NCBI GenBank assembly: GCA_027625915.1
Contig: JANTQA010000057.1
Location: 62,001-126,000 of the forward strand
DNA length: 64,000 nt
Reading direction: 5' to 3'
DNA from: Anaeramoeba flamelloides
Lineage: Eukaryota; Metamonada; Anaeramoebidae
The translations under genes were made by a program, and so were the position numbers. The notes below the pieces were generated by a model. That model saw only the letters and a program-made list of their open reading frames with translations, searched no databases and was not told where the DNA came from. Of this stretch, positions 11,966 to 29,185 are shown piece by piece (position 1 is the stretch's first letter; each line of letters opens with the position of its first letter).

Positions 11966-12216
11966 ATGACTAACAATCAACAAAGTATCTCAAAAACAAC
12001 CCACGAAGAAAAAACCCAGCCATTAGAAAAAAAAAATTCATTTCCTTCTTTCCAGAGTCTCCTTTCAAAATTTGAGTCTTCTTCACAAACTACGAACAAT
12101 GTTCAAATTAAAAAAAGAAATAAACCAACTCCAATTTACAACAAAAAAGGAATAAATAGAGGTGTATGGGGAGGTGTTGGGAACAGTGTCTCTACAATAA
12201 GAGGAAGGGGGATCGA

Positions 12217-12400
12217 AAGAGGAACAGGAACAGGAACAGGAACAGGAACAGGAAGAGGTAGAGGGAGAGGGAGAGGTAGAAGTAGAAGTAGAGGAACAGG
12301 AAGAGGTAGAGGGAGAGGAACAGGAAGAGGAAGAGGGAGAGGGAGAGGAACAGGAAGAGGAAAAGGAAAAGGAAGAGGGAGAGGGAGAGGGAGAGGATCT
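12217..12400 (+). repeat. GGNAGA-type minisatellite encoding RG/TG repeats
   Basis: Roughly thirty tandem six-base units, variants of GGAACA, GGAAGA, GGTAGA and GGGAGA, encoding Gly-Thr and Gly-Arg pairs. It is the most G-rich stretch of the gene and strongly purine-biased on the plus strand. Unit mixing suggests slippage expansion. Confidence 0.9.
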
Positions 12401-13883
12401 AATACCTCTACAAACAAAGAAATTGGTAGAGGTAGCAGAAGAGTTAGGGGAAGAGGAAGAGGAAGGGCAATAATCAGAAGTAGAAGTAGGGGAGGAAATC
12501 TAAATATGAAGGAGCAAAGTATAAATAAAGTTGAAAGCCAAGGAAATTATCCAAATTTCATTCAAAAAGAATACCTGAAAATAAATAAGAACAAATTGAT
12601 CCCACATAAAAAAAAAGAAAGTGTGATCCAAACAACAAAAAATAATCTTCTTTTAGGAACCAAAAAAAATGAATTTCCATTTAATTTAAAAATTAGGAAA
12701 CTAATAAATTCAAAATCACAAATACTCGATCAAGAAAAAGACAGCGAGAAGCTAGTTGAAAAAAAACAAATTATTGATTCGAAGAAAAAAAATAGAAGAA
12801 GATCATTTTCTTCTACAAGATCAAAATCACATATTATTAAACGAACTAATGATATTTTAGGATTTGTTCCAGATGGCAGGATCTCAAAAAATGAATCTCC
12901 ATTTGAAAAAACTGAAGAAACAACCGAAGAAACGGCACACGATACAACTTTACCAAAAACAAGAGAAAGCAGAAAATCGAAATTTGAGAATTTACTTAAA
13001 AAATTTCAGAATCAAGAGTCTGTAATATATGTTGCAATTAAAGACTATTCAAACACTTCAAATAAACCAGGTGTTTTGACTTTTAAAAAAAATGATCGGA
13101 TTGAATTTATTTTAAATTCAAAAATGAAGAATTGGGCACGTGGAAAATTAATGAATGGGATAATTGGGCTTTTCCCTTTATCTCATGTAAAGTTATTGGC
13201 AAATTCTTCTTCTCGAACAAATTTGAATTCAAACACTGAAAAAAATAAATTCAAAAATAATCATTTTGAAACAAAGAAAACAACAATAAAAACAAATAAA
13301 ATGATACCAAAAACAAATAAATCATTGCCAACAAATAAAACAACAACAAAAACAACACCGATAACAAAAAAAGCATTATCATCAAATCAACCAACACCAA
13401 GAAATATAGCAACATTATCAACCAATATAACTGTTGCAACACATAAAATCTCAAAGGCAACAAATAAAACATGGACAGAAAATAAAAAAAAACCAACAAA
13501 TACACCAAAGAAAACAACACCAATAATAAATAAAACAACACCGATAACAAATAAAACACCAACACTAGCAATAGCAACACCAGAAAAACCAATAATACCA
13601 ATCATAAGAAGAAAATCGACCTATACAAAGACAAATTTTAAAACACCCATTCAAAAAAACCCAAGAACCTATCAAAAAATTAAAAGGTCAAAATCTTTAA
13701 AAGTGAAAAAATCAAAAATATTGGATACCTCGCAAAACTCTTTTCAAAAGAATTCGTTCAGCAATGAATTAAATAACATTTTTGCATCAAACGTAATGGG
13801 TTTAGGTCCCAAATTAGAAAAAAAACTTGCAAAACAAGAAAATCAAAAAACCAAAGCAAAAAAAAATAAACAAGAAAAAAAAA

Positions 13884-17300
<3,417 letters not shown>

Positions 17301-18138
17301 AGTTAAAAATTAAAAAAAATAAAATTTTAAACAATTTATTATTATTTTAAGGCACCAGTAACTCTTATTTGTTTATTTTTTTTTTTTTCCAAAAAGGTAA
17401 TGGAGTGATTGTTTACGCAAAAGGATACGATTACACTTGTCAAGCAAATTTATCAACTTACACGAAATGAGATATCATTTTTAAAAAAAGTTCATTTTTC
17501 ACAATTAATTTTCAGTCAAAAAATCCTAATCCCTTTTTGGTTTGGATTTTTGGAGTAAAACAGAAAAAGAAAAATTTTCCAAAGATTTTTATTTTGAAGA
17601 AATCTCACTTTTAGTAAATTCTGAGACTTTGTATTAACAAATAACCTAAATTGAATCTTATTTTTTAAAAAACTACAAAAAAAAAATCAAAAATTGAATC
17701 CATGAAGATCTGAAAAAATTGATCATTTATTTTATTCACAAAGATTTATTAAATTTCTAAAAAATTAAAAGATTAGAGTAATATTCTTTTTTTCAAATAT
17801 TAAGAGTATAAACAACTTCCTTTTAGTATTATTATGAGTTATTTGATAATATCTATTTTTTCTGATTTTTTTTTTAGTTATTAGATTTATTAATTTGAAT
17901 TCACACTAATTTTCTCAAAATCTTTAAAAAATTGAGAAATAATAATAAAGTTGATTGCTAAATTTAATCTTTGTATTATTACTAACCCACTGAAAAATTA
18001 AGATTGGTTCATTTCATTATTGATTAAAAATAATCATATTAAAAAATATTTATTTAGGTTATAATTTGATTTTTCCGGGTTTTAGAAAAGTATTTTGGGT
18101 GAATTTTTAATTTAATTAGTTTGAATTTTTTTTTAATA

Positions 18139-18337
18139 CAGTCAGTTTCACTTTTAAGGCACAAACTTTCAACGAAATTTAATAACACAAAAAAAATCTC
18201 AAATTAAAGCACAAAATTCAAATTCTAGTAAAAATAAATTGGAATAAAAAATTTTTTTAATTTTGTGCCTTAATTTTAAATTTTTTTTGTGCCTTAAATT
18301 TCGTTGAAAGTTTGTGCCTTAAAAGTGAAACTGACTG
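18139..18337. mobile_element. CAGTCAGTTTC hairpin MITE, copy 2
   Basis: A 199-bp palindromic element flanked by TA (18137-18138, 18338-18339). Arms carry the CAGTCAGTTTCACTTTTAAG end, the CTTTCAACGAAATTT block and repeated AAGGCACAAA units. The outer ~40 bases of the arms are almost perfectly complementary, so it is relatively young. Confidence 0.93.
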
Positions 18338-19657
18338 TATTTTTTTTTAATAAAAAGAAAAAATTGATTGGAAATGTTCTTTGAATAAACATATTATATT
18401 TTTTACTAGTTTGAAAAAACTATTGTAATTTTTTTGAAATTAAGTTGATTGTTTTAAACTGGGTTATTTTACCACTTAATGATTTTATTTTTAAAGTGGA
18501 TTTTTGGTGAATTCATTTGAAAATTGTTGATTTCCTTCTTTTTTCCATCGAAAATAATTTTTTATGTAAATATTTTTAAAAATATGTTGAATTTTGAAGT
18601 TTTCAAAATGTGAAAAATGGATCAAACTTTAAAAAAAAACACGAATTCATTACTAAAAATAGTATTCAAAGTAAGTTTGGTATTGTAGTAAAGAGGTTTT
18701 GCAATTTCAAGATAAAGTAATTTTTTTTTATTTGAATTAAATTTATTTGAAGATTTTTATTTTAGTTTATTAGTACCTTAATCTTGAAATTATCTATTTT
18801 TTATGTTTAATTTTTATTTTGTTTATTTTCTTTTATAAGTAAATAAAGTATATTGAAAAAAAAAAAAATAAAATAATTAAATTCAACTAAAAAATAAAAG
18901 TATTTTCTCAGAAGAATTGATGGACAAGTTTTAACAATTCTAACTTAATAATCTAATTTTTATAGGTTAATTCAATGTACCCACATTCTTTTTAATGATT
19001 TATTATTTTCTAAGAATGTTATAAAAGAATAATTTTATTTTTTTAAAAAATGAACTTATACTAGAAAGAATGGTGAAATGTTTCCAAGGAGCTGTCTAAC
19101 TAATTTTATTAAGTTTTTCTGGTTTATAAAAAAATGATAGGAATGGGAAGAAATTTAGTCTTAATTTAATCACAAATACAATTCTTGAGAGATTAAACAG
19201 TCATCTCTCGATTATTCTTTGAATTAATGTTTTCTACTTTTTTTTTTAATCTAATTAAAGCCAAAGTTCATCAGGAAATGATTCACTTTTCGAATTTATT
19301 GCTGATGATTGATCTCCAAGGAAACAAGTTTTCAAATTCCTAAACTTAAATTTTTAAATTTTTGAAACAAATTATCCATTTAAAATAATCACACCGATAC
19401 AACTTCAATCACATTGGAAACACTTTTGTTTTTTTGCATAAAATATTTCTTAACAATTTTTTCTCTTTTTTTGTCTCATTTTTTCAATTACTTTACCATT
19501 TACGTTTTTTCTATCAAATTTTCTTTTGAATTATTGATTTTATGTTAAATTTGTATTATTTTGGTGTACTTGTATTTAATTAATTGATGATTTCGAACCA
19601 AAACCAATCAATAATTGTTAATAGAATTTTAACCAATTTGAAAATGTATTTTTTTTA

Positions 19658-19855
19658 CAGTCAGTTTCAAATTTAAGGCACAAACTTTCAACGAAATTTA
19701 AGGCACAAAAAAAATTCAAATTAAGGCACAAAATTTGGAATTTTTAATTTTTACAAATTATTTTACTAGAATCCAAAATTTTGTGCCTTAATTTGAGATT
19801 TTTTTTGTGCCTTAAATTTCGTTGAAAGTTTGTGCCTTAAAAGCGAAACTGACTG
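19658..19855. mobile_element. CAGTCAGTTTC hairpin MITE, copy 3
   Basis: A 198-bp copy of the same family, TA-flanked (19656-19657, 19856-19857), with three AAGGCACAAA units per arm. Only a few substitutions separate the arms (TTTCAAATTTAAGG on the left; GCGAAACTGACTG at the right end). Confidence 0.93.
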
Positions 19856-21065
19856 TAATGATCTCTCCCAAATTTTACCCAACGTGTCATTAGGGATAAT
19901 AATTCAAATCCAAAGTAAATCTAAATATGTAAATTCAACTTAAACCAAATAATTCTAAGTTTTTTCTTATTATTTATTTTCAAATTCTGTATTTCTTTAT
20001 TTATTCTTTTTTTTTTCTTAACTTTTTTTTATAGAATCTTCATTTTATTTTTGACTCTTGTATTAATTTTGTTGAAAAATAAATTGAACTTAAATTACGA
20101 CTAATTACCATTTATCTATACTCTCATTGATTTATACATTATTTTTAATCCTCTCCTTAAACTAGAAGACACAATCCAGTTAATTGGAAATTATTCTCAT
20201 TGGAAGTTTTTTTTTTATTCAAGGAAACCCCCGAACAATGAATCATTTCTCCGAGATTTTTTATATGATAATTAGTTATTTTAATTTATAATTGCTTATT
20301 TTTTATTTCCTGGATATGATAAATGATAAATAAATGTTAATATTTCAATTGACTGGTAGTTCTAATTTGGTATTTCTGATAGAATTAATTAAATAAGATT
20401 TTTTTTTCATCAAAAAATAGATTTATTTCTGTTAAAATATTTTAAATTGAGTTTATTTTTGATCAAAGGTACATGGATATATTTTTTTTCTGGAAATAGT
20501 TAACACTGTAAAATTATCTTATACTTTGAAGTGTTACAGTTAAGAAATTTGATTACGTAATAATTAAGTTAATATATTATTTCTGAATAATCCGTTTCTA
20601 GAACATTTATTCTAGTTCTCAATATTACATCAAATTTCATAATTAATGTCCTAATTTTTATTTATTTTTTTTATCCTTTTATTATTTTATTTTTAGATGA
20701 AAAACAAAAATTTCTAGTGGATAAAACTAAATATTAAAAATATAATTTTTTTATTATAATAGACAACTTCAATTTATAATATTATTTACTTTAAAAAATT
20801 GATTTTTATGTTAAAATGATTTTGAAATAGTGTTTAGTTAAAGTTTTTTCCTGATTATTTAAATTTTTTCAGGTCTTTAGATTTGTTTTTGTTAGTAAAA
20901 TTCAAAATACAAACATATTTTCCATTTTTTACTAGCCAGTTGTGTTATCGATACATATTTTAAAACAAAAATATAATTATTATTTTAAATTTAATAGTGT
21001 TAAAAAGATCACTTATTTTGTTTTAATATAATATTCAAAATTAAAGTTATTTATCTTATTTTGAG

Positions 21066-22076
21066 AAGACATATACATCTAATTGTCAAGAAAACAGACA
21101 ATAGAAAATAAGTAAACGTAAAATTGAATTCTTAAAGTTCTATTATTTTAAAAGTATTTTATAAAAATGAAGGATCAAAAATTGATATTTTCGTCTGCTA
21201 AAAAAATAGAGAAAAATATTCCCGAAAAGTTTTGCGATAAAAAAATTCTATAAATTCATTCATAATTTAGATAAATTATGATTTTTTTTGAATAAATCCT
21301 CTTTAAAATATAAAATTCACTCAAAAAATCAAGAATTAAATTGTCAAAATTGATTTGAACATATATATGTATTATTTGCTATCAAATTAAATTTTGAATT
21401 GGAATATATATAATGTTTTATTTTTAGCTATAGGTTTTATACTTTGCCCCCCTCCCCCCTCCCCTCCCCCTCCCTTTTTTTTTTTTTTTTTTTTTTGAAT
21501 ACTCTTATAATTATATTTAATTTTAGAAATTATTAGTTGTAATGTAATACTTCAACTTGGCAGAACATATAGAAAAGTCGATTATATTGAACATCTTATA
21601 AGTAGTTATGGGATTAATATTGAGATAATAATGTTCAATTGGTTACATTAGATTAAGTTTACTTGTGTAGATATCATAAAAAAATGTTTTTTCGAAATAA
21701 TATATATATATATATATATATATTATTATTATTATTTCAATTCAAAATTTAATTCGATAACAAATAATACATGTCTACGTTCAAATTAATATTGAAGATT
21801 TAATCCTTGATTTTTTGAGTGAAATTTATATTGGAAATTTGATTTATTTAAAAATTTTCATAATTTATCTAAATTTTAAATGAATTTCAAGAATTTTTTT
21901 TGATTGAAAAACTTTTCTGGAATATTTTTCTCTATTTTTTAGCAGACGAAAAAATTTCAATTTTGGATACTTCATTTGTACAAATTTTTTATAAAATAAT
22001 AGAACTTTAAAAAATCAATATCATATTTACTTATTTTCTATTATATGTTTTTTTAATCATTAGATGCAGAGGTCTT
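21066..22076. repeat. ~1-kb foldback element with long inverted arms
   Basis: The left arm (about 21066-21420) and right arm (about 21690-22076) are reverse complements with scattered changes. Paired landmarks: AGAC..CATCTAA termini, AATAGAAAATAAGTAAA, AAGTTCTATTATTTTA, TCGTCTGCTAAAAAA, ATTCACTCAAAAAATCAAG, and GAATTGGAATATATATA at the inner ends. The ~270-bp loop contains a C-run tract followed by a T run. No ORF was seen, so it is a non-autonomous foldback or MITE-like element. Confidence 0.8.
21447..21496 (-). other. Predicted G-quadruplex tract (minus strand)
   Basis: On the plus strand the tract is C6-T-C6-T-C4-T-C5-T-C3 followed by 22 T. The minus strand therefore has five runs of three to six G with single-A loops, about the strongest possible intramolecular G-quadruplex pattern. 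It also forms a pure polypurine/polypyrimidine block that could adopt triplex structure. It stands out sharply in such A/T-rich DNA. Confidence 0.9.
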
Positions 22077-22794
22077 TTTGAATTAAGAAATATGACTTTA
22101 TTTTGAAAAAAACAGGTTAAACAAGTCTCTAGTGTATCAAATAAAAGCACATTTGTAAAATGAATCGAAGAAATTTTGCCCTATCATTTCCTTATTTTTC
22201 TTTAACAAATCAGGCGATCAAAGGTGTTGGTTGTAATTTGTGAGTCTCTCATTGAAAAAGAAAATGAAGTGAAAAGTTTTTCCTGTTTATTTACAAAATA
22301 CTAGTAAGATCAGTTGAAAAATATTTTATTTAATCAAAATAATTAATATATTTAAAAAAAGTAAATACAATGAAGAACAAACAATATCAATGATATTTTC
22401 AACTAACTTACTGCTATTTTTGAATATTAATTAGATAATAACTATTTTACTTTTTAGAATATTTTTGACTAAAATTTCAATTATTATTCCAAGAAATAAA
22501 CCAAAGAACTATCCAAAATCAAAATGTAAATTAGATTCTTTGAGGGTTTGGTTGGGGTCCAAAATTAAACTTTAAGATAAATTTTGAATTATAGAATTGA
22601 AAAAAATAGTCAACATTAAAATAATCCCAACAAGATTTTTTATAATTGGTAATATTAGAAAATTGTTGTGTAATTGTAAATATTTATGAAAAAAAACCAT
22701 TAAAGATTTTTAATCGATCATATGAGGAAATTGTTATGTAATTTCTTTTAATTAATTTAGAATATTTTCGTTTGATAAAGAATCAAACTTTTGA

Positions 22795-22910
22795 AATTAT
22801 AACTCGCCACTTTTGAGAGCGACGGTTAATTAAATTTAACTTGTTCAAAACACTATTCAATCAATGAAAAACCCAGAATAAAAATTATCTTTTTCCAAAC
22901 TCTAGCAAAC
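22795..22910 (+). repeat. Dispersed repeat D, copy 1
   Basis: Matches 61229-61330 in the same orientation. Shared landmarks are AAATTATAACTCGCC, ACTTGTTCAAAA.ACTATTC, AATCAAT.AAAAA, and AGAATAAAAATTATC followed by AAACTC. Function unknown; probably a transposon fragment. Confidence 0.7.
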
Positions 22911-23531
22911 CTTAATAAAACCCGATTGTTTTTCCAAATTAAGTTGATTTACTTTTGGTTATCAACTAATTAATTGAGTATACTCTAAACACCCAACTTG
23001 AATGAACTTTAGGTAGGTTTGTTACCTTTTTTATTAAAGATCAAGTTGGTTATAAAAAGGATTTGATTGTAAATAAGAGAAATTACATAATAATTTTCCT
23101 AATATTAAAAATTTTTAACAATCTTGTCTGGGATTATTTTAATTTTAGGTATTTTTTTCAATATTCTACTTCAATTTCATTTCTATCCTCTCAAAAAAAT
23201 TTCCAAAGACTTTCTTTGAAGCGAAAGCTATTCAAAATTTTTGATAACATTTATGAGACTTGAAAGACAAATTGTTAAATTTCAATTATTAAATTAAAAC
23301 TACCTCAACAAGTTAAAAATTTTAAAAAAAAAAACTTGTAAATTAGATCTTTTCCTCAAATTATTATAAAATTCAATTTAAATTGATTCTACAGAATTAA
23401 AGATTTAAGAATTATTAAAATGATAAAATTTTTTTTTGAATAATTTTTTTTTTCATTTTTTCATTAATTTTTCTTTTATATTTTAAAAATTACCTAAAAC
23501 CTTCTTTTGGAAAAAATCAAAAAAACAAAAA

Positions 23532-24119
23532 ATGACCGAATATAAAATTGTAGTAGTTGGAGGTGGGGGTGTTGGAAAGTCTGCATTAACCATTCAATTA
23601 GTACAAAATCATTTTGTTGATGTATACGATCCAACGATCGAAGACTCTTATAGAAGGCAAGTTGTGATTGATGAAGAAACATGTTTATTAGATATCCTTG
23701 ATACTGCAGGTCAAGAAGAATACTCTGCAATGAGAGATTCGTACATGAGAGAAGGCGAGGGCTTTTTGATTGTTTATGCGATCAACTCACGAAACTCCCT
23801 TGATGAAGTCTCTAGCTTTCGAGAACAAATCACACAAGCTAAAGACTCTGATGAAGTTCCAATGATAATTGTAGGAAACAAAAACGATCTTGAAAACGAA
23901 AGACAAGTCTCGATCGAAGAAGGTAGAGATTTGGCTAAAAGCTTTGGTTGCCCCTTTATGGAAACCTCTGCTAAAACACGAATCAATGTTGAGGAATCCT
24001 TTTTCGAATTAGTAAGAGAAATTAAAAGAATTTCAAAGGGTATGGAACCTGAAAGAAATAAAGAAAAAGGTAAAAGAAATAAAAAAAAAGGTTGGAAATT
24101 AAAATGCCAACTAATGTAA
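23532..24119 (+). CDS. Ras-family small GTPase
   Basis: A single-exon, 195-residue Ras subfamily protein that starts exactly as classical Ras ([10 protein letters not shown]). The P-loop is GGGGVGKS (residues 10-17); Gly12 and Gly13 are retained, and position 11, Ala in mammalian Ras, is Gly. Switch I is YDPTIEDSY (effector region 32-40), switch II is [13 protein letters not shown] with Gln61, and the guanine-specificity motifs are NKND (116-119) and ETSAK (143-147). The C-terminus has a basic stretch ([15 protein letters not shown]) before the CAAX box C-Q-L-M; Met last predicts farnesylation. It is a membrane-bound GTP/GDP switch for growth or motility signalling. All catalytic residues are present. 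Codon use and composition are less A-biased than the flanks. Confidence 0.96.
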   Translation: MTEYKIVVVGGGGVGKSALTIQLVQNHFVDVYDPTIEDSYRRQVVIDEETCLLDILDTAGQEEYSAMRDSYMREGEGFLIVYAINSRNSLDEVSSFREQITQAKDSDEVPMIIVGNKNDLENERQVSIEEGRDLAKSFGCPFMETSAKTRINVEESFFELVREIKRISKGMEPERNKEKGKRNKKKGWKLKCQLM

Positions 24120-27100
24120 AAATAAAAAAAAAAAATTAAATAAAATTTTGTTTAATCAACAATCGAGTACAATAAATTACAACTCACTGTTGGTTGAGAA
24201 TTATTTTTTTTTCTTTTTTCAATTTTAGTCTTTTTTTGTTTCCAACAAAGCAGATTAAGCAGTGCAAAACTGAAGTCTTAATTTTAAAAGTTTTTTCAAT
24301 TTCAAAATATTAAGGGAACGGTTACTATCATAGAATGTTGAGAGATTTCAATACGTTCTTATACCAAGTTGTTTGTTACCAAGTTACTTAATTATACCTC
24401 TCTAAAAAAAAGGTGATAAAAAACAAGTAATTTTGTCAGTAAAATGAGAAAACAAACAGAACAATCTTAAAAATCAGGTTATTCTGAATGAGCTAGATAA
24501 CATAAGAAACAGGGGAAATTGATTTCGTGACAATTTTGTTTGAATGAACTACAACTTTTAAATTTAATTAAAATTAAGTCTGGTTCAGCTCTTGATTAAA
24601 CAATTGGTTCATGGTTAATTTTTTCATTTAACACCCTGACTTAAGATCTGAATATTTGAAAAAATTAAAATACTAGTATTCTAAAAACTCTACAACCTTG
24701 GTTAAACCTTGCTTCAAATCAAAAACTATGTTTCTTTTTCAAGAAAGATTATACACTAAATAATCAAAGACGCTTGAACTAAATATTAAGTAAATATGAG
24801 ATTGACTTATTAAAGTTTGTAATTTCAAAAAGAAATTTTTCCAAATGAAGGATCGAATTAGAAAATTTATCACATTAAAACTAATCATTTTTTTTCTAAT
24901 ATTTTCAATTTTAAAAAAATAAAATAATTAGTAAACTGGTGAAAATTGAAAAAAATTCAAAAAAAGTTTCAAAGAATTTTTCATTTAAAACATCAAGTAA
25001 TTAATCTTCAAAAATATTCTTTCCTTTTGTTTACTGTTGGTTTTCAAATTTAGATTTTATATTTGATTAAAAAATAATAAGATTTGTATTTAGAATAATA
25101 TTTTTATCACCTGTATACAGGGATTTTATATTGCAAAATTTTCAATTTTCTAATTATTGTTTTATTTATAACATCAAAATAATACAATAAATACCATAAA
25201 TGGATTTGAATTTATGACTGTTTTTCATGAAAAAATGAGAATAGAATAGGAAATAAATAATTATAAAAAAAAATATTAATTCTATACCTTAATTTTTAAA
25301 TCAAGAAGCAAAAGGAAATCCTGCTAATGTTAATACCCTTTAAAAAGGGAAATAAAATATTTTAAAAATCGAAAAAAAAAAAAAAAAAAAGTTTTATTAG
25401 ATATTTTTAACTGTTTTATAGCAATCATTTTTTTGAATATTTCAATGTACTCTAGTAACTAAAACTCAACTTTCTCTCTAAGTCCTCTTTTTTTTTTCAT
25501 CTTTATTTTTTTAAATATTTTTATTTATTTTTTCACAGGTAGAATTTAAAAAAATAATTTCCGTTTTACTAGATGTTCCTGAAAAAAAAAGTAGATTCTT
25601 ATAAAGTTGGCATCAGATTAAAATTAAAAACTTTTACAAAAAAGAGCAAACAAATATGATGATATTGAAAATAATCGGGTTAAATTCAATTCCAAAATTT
25701 AAAGTATACTTTTAAATAATACATCTACCAAGACTATAAAAGATGTTTTGTATAAAAAATACATATTTTTTTTTTTTTCCAATTTATAAACCCCATTTCA
25801 TTCAAAGAGGCCCAACCAAAAATGAAAAATTCACTTTATTTTTAAGAATCTACACAATTTGAATTATTTAGAAATATATGAAATAATAAACCTCTTATTG
25901 AAACCGATAATAATAAATAAAATACTTGAACAAACTATACATTTCAAAAAAAAAAAATGTTAAAAAATTTTGCGCATCTTTCTTTGGAATTTCTTGTGCA
26001 AAAGGTCTCAATTTCTTAAGGAAATTAAAATTGTTGGAAATAATATTTTTTACTTATAAGTGTATGAATTTTAAAATAAACCACAAAGTATCACTTTTTT
26101 TAAATGATAATTTGGAGTTGAAAGATTTTTTTTAAAAAAAGAAAAAAAAAAAAAAAACTAGAAAAGCAATTTACAAAATGAGAAAAAATAATTTTGATCT
26201 AAACATAAAAATTTTAGGTTGAGAAGAATAATGAATTAAGTTGGTAGAATATGATCTATATATTCAATAAAACTAGGTATATTTGACTGGAAAAGAGTTT
26301 ATTTCGCTTTTATTATCAAACACTATATTTAATTTCAAAATATTTTTTATACCCAAACTTTTATTTTTAAAAAAAATTTAAATTATCAATTGAATTTTTT
26401 TATAATTTTTATTATTTTTATAATTAAATACTCTCCTCAAAAAGAGCACATAAAATTTCAAGAATTATTAATAATTGAATCAAATTAATTGTCGTAACAC
26501 TCTAAAATATGATAAACTCTTTAAAACATAAAAAAAACACTTTTTAAAAAAATAAAACCCATTAAAACAAAAGAATAAAAATTAAAATTAAATCTTTTAA
26601 AAATTGATGTGCCATTTCATTTGAAATGAGAAATCTCGTTTTGTAAATAGTAAATAATAAAAAATTTAAAATCAATCAAAATCCTTGAACAATGTGAATT
26701 GGGGAAAAGTTCTTTACATTTATTGATAATTCTTTACATAACAAACTTTTGTTCTTTAAAGTCTCATTTTCAATATAATGTAACAATTCATCTGAGTATT
26801 TTGTTATAATTCTTTCTTTTTCTTTAATTTCTTTTTCATTGTTCCATGAATCAATCTAATAACCTTCTTTCTTAATTCCTATATCTAGCTTATTCTGAAT
26901 CAAACTTAAACTGTTTCCATTATAACACTGAAAGAATGTTTCCTTATTGATTTCTTCTTATCTTTTTTTTTCATTTTTCAACTTTTAAATATCCATGAAT
27001 AAAAAAATAAAAAAAAATGATAAAATGAATAATTAAAATTAAAATTACCAATAAGTAATTATCTTATTGAAAACAAATTTAATATTATTGATGATTTAGG

Positions 27101-29153
27101 AGAGGTTTGCTCTTTTGTTTGAATATTGAGTTTATGATGAAATATGTTGTTTTTGTTATTCCAGAAATAGTCTGGATTTTTTGATAAAAAGTTTGATTAT
27201 ATTTATTTATTTATAAAATTGATTGTATAATTTGAAATATTCACAAATTAATCTATTATTGATTTATTATTTATTCATCTTTCTTAGGACACTAAACGTG
27301 TTGGTCTTCTGGAAAAACAAAAAATATTTTTTGATTAATAACGTCTGTTTACCAAACATATAATGTTATTTCTTCCTTGTTATTTTCGAATGGTTTATTC
27401 TTGGTTAACAGAAGGGAATTGTAAAACATCTGGTCTTAGAGTAAATTTAATATCAAAATCAAAAAAATTATCTTTCAGAAATTGAAAAACAACATAAAAA
27501 TCTGATTACTACAAAAGTGAAACATACTTTTTATACTATTTTCAAAAATGAATTATTGTTTTTAAAAGTTTGATCCAATTTTCTCATTTTTAAAAAATTC
27601 AAAATCCTACATATTTTTTGAGAATTATTTAAAAAAAAAATTATTTTCTTTGAAGGAAGAATGAAATCTGATTGTCTATAAAGGAAGTATACAATAAGAA
27701 ACTTTCAAAATAAAACCTCTAAGTTCTAAAAAAAAACAAGTTTAAAAAATCTTATTTATTTCCAAAATAATAAAATAATTATTTTAAAAATGAAAAAACT
27801 AGAAATTCTTTTATTCAAAGAACAGCTGGAATCGTTTTTTTTTTGTTTTTTCTTTTTACTGAATAAAAAACAAGAGGGAGAAGAATCAAAACAATTAAAG
27901 TAAAAATTCCTCCAAAATACTTTTTTAATACCGGGAAAATTCAACTTATAACATTAAAAAATACTTTTTAATTTGATTTTTAATAATCTATAATTCATAA
28001 TACGTTCTTAATTTTTTCGATAGGTCATTAATAACCCAAAGATTAAAAGTATCAATGTAATTTATTATTATTTCTCAATTTTTTAAAGATTTTAAAAAGA
28101 AATAAAATTAATTGAAAGTAATAATACAAATAAAAAATGAATGATATGAAATAACTGATTTCTATAAGAAGGATTCATTGTATATACTCTAATTAATGGA
28201 AAAAAAAATTAATATCTAATCTTTTAAATTTCAAGAAATGTAAGAAACATTTGTGAAAAATATATCGAAGGATCAATTTTTTCTGATTTTCAAGTACTTC
28301 AATATTTGTTTTATTTTTATTATATTTTTATCAATTAAGATTAAATTTTCAGGGTTGTTTGTTGCTTTAAGCCCTTAAAAATTGCGAAAAGGGACATTTC
28401 TTCAGAATAAAAATGTTTTAAAATTTTTCTTTTTCTAATTTGATCAAAAAACCCAAACAAAAAATCATTCGATTTATTGACTGAAATTTTAATTGGGAAA
28501 AATAAACTCTTTTAATAATGAAAACCCATTTCTCTAATGTTGATAAAAGAGTTTTTTTTAGCAAGTTTATTAGTACCCTTCTGAAAACAATAACTTTATT
28601 ATCTTTGGGTTAAAAATTAATAAGAGTTACTAGTCCCTGTTACCATAATTTCAAAAAAATCCGTATTGGTAAAGTTTCTCATTTTATTCAGCCTAAAATT
28701 AAAATTTGAGTTTCTTTATTGATTAGACTGGGTACCATTTTTACTATATATACTGATATACCTTGGGTTACTAATCAACTCTAAATTAAAGTCTTTTTGA
28801 AACTGGGAAAAGTATAATCTGCTTCTTTTTTTTTTTTTCCCTAAAAAATTTCAAATATAAAAAATACTTATCCAATGGCATTATCCTCTTGCATCAAATG
28901 TCAAGAATTTCCAACAATTTGTTGTAAATAGAATAGTAGTTACTCTAGCAAAGTAAAAATGAAGATTTGTTCACAGTTAATAAATTCGATTTTCAAAATA
29001 ACATTTTTTTATTTTTATTATTTCTTTATTTTCATTTTTTTCTTCCTCTCAACATTTTTTTACAAGAGTAAAGAATAAAAAGAAAGAACCAACAAAAAAA
29101 AAAACAAGCTTTTCTCCATTTTTATCCATTTTCTTCAAACAACAAACCAAGCA

Positions 29154-29185
<32 letters not shown>

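Larger units (their letters stand above)
17301..23531. other. Repeat-bearing intergenic region
   Basis: About 6.2 kb between the SH3 gene and Ras. It holds two CAGTCAGTTTC MITEs (18139-18337, 19658-19855), a ~1-kb foldback with a G-rich/C-rich tract in its loop (21066-22076), and a dispersed repeat (22795-22910). No protein-coding segment is supported. Confidence 0.6.

Noticed and set aside
12136-12417. Long antisense frame of Pro-Leu repeats opposite the RG-encoding minisatellite
   Set aside because: It is a by-product of the six-base repeat; no start context and no family resemblance.
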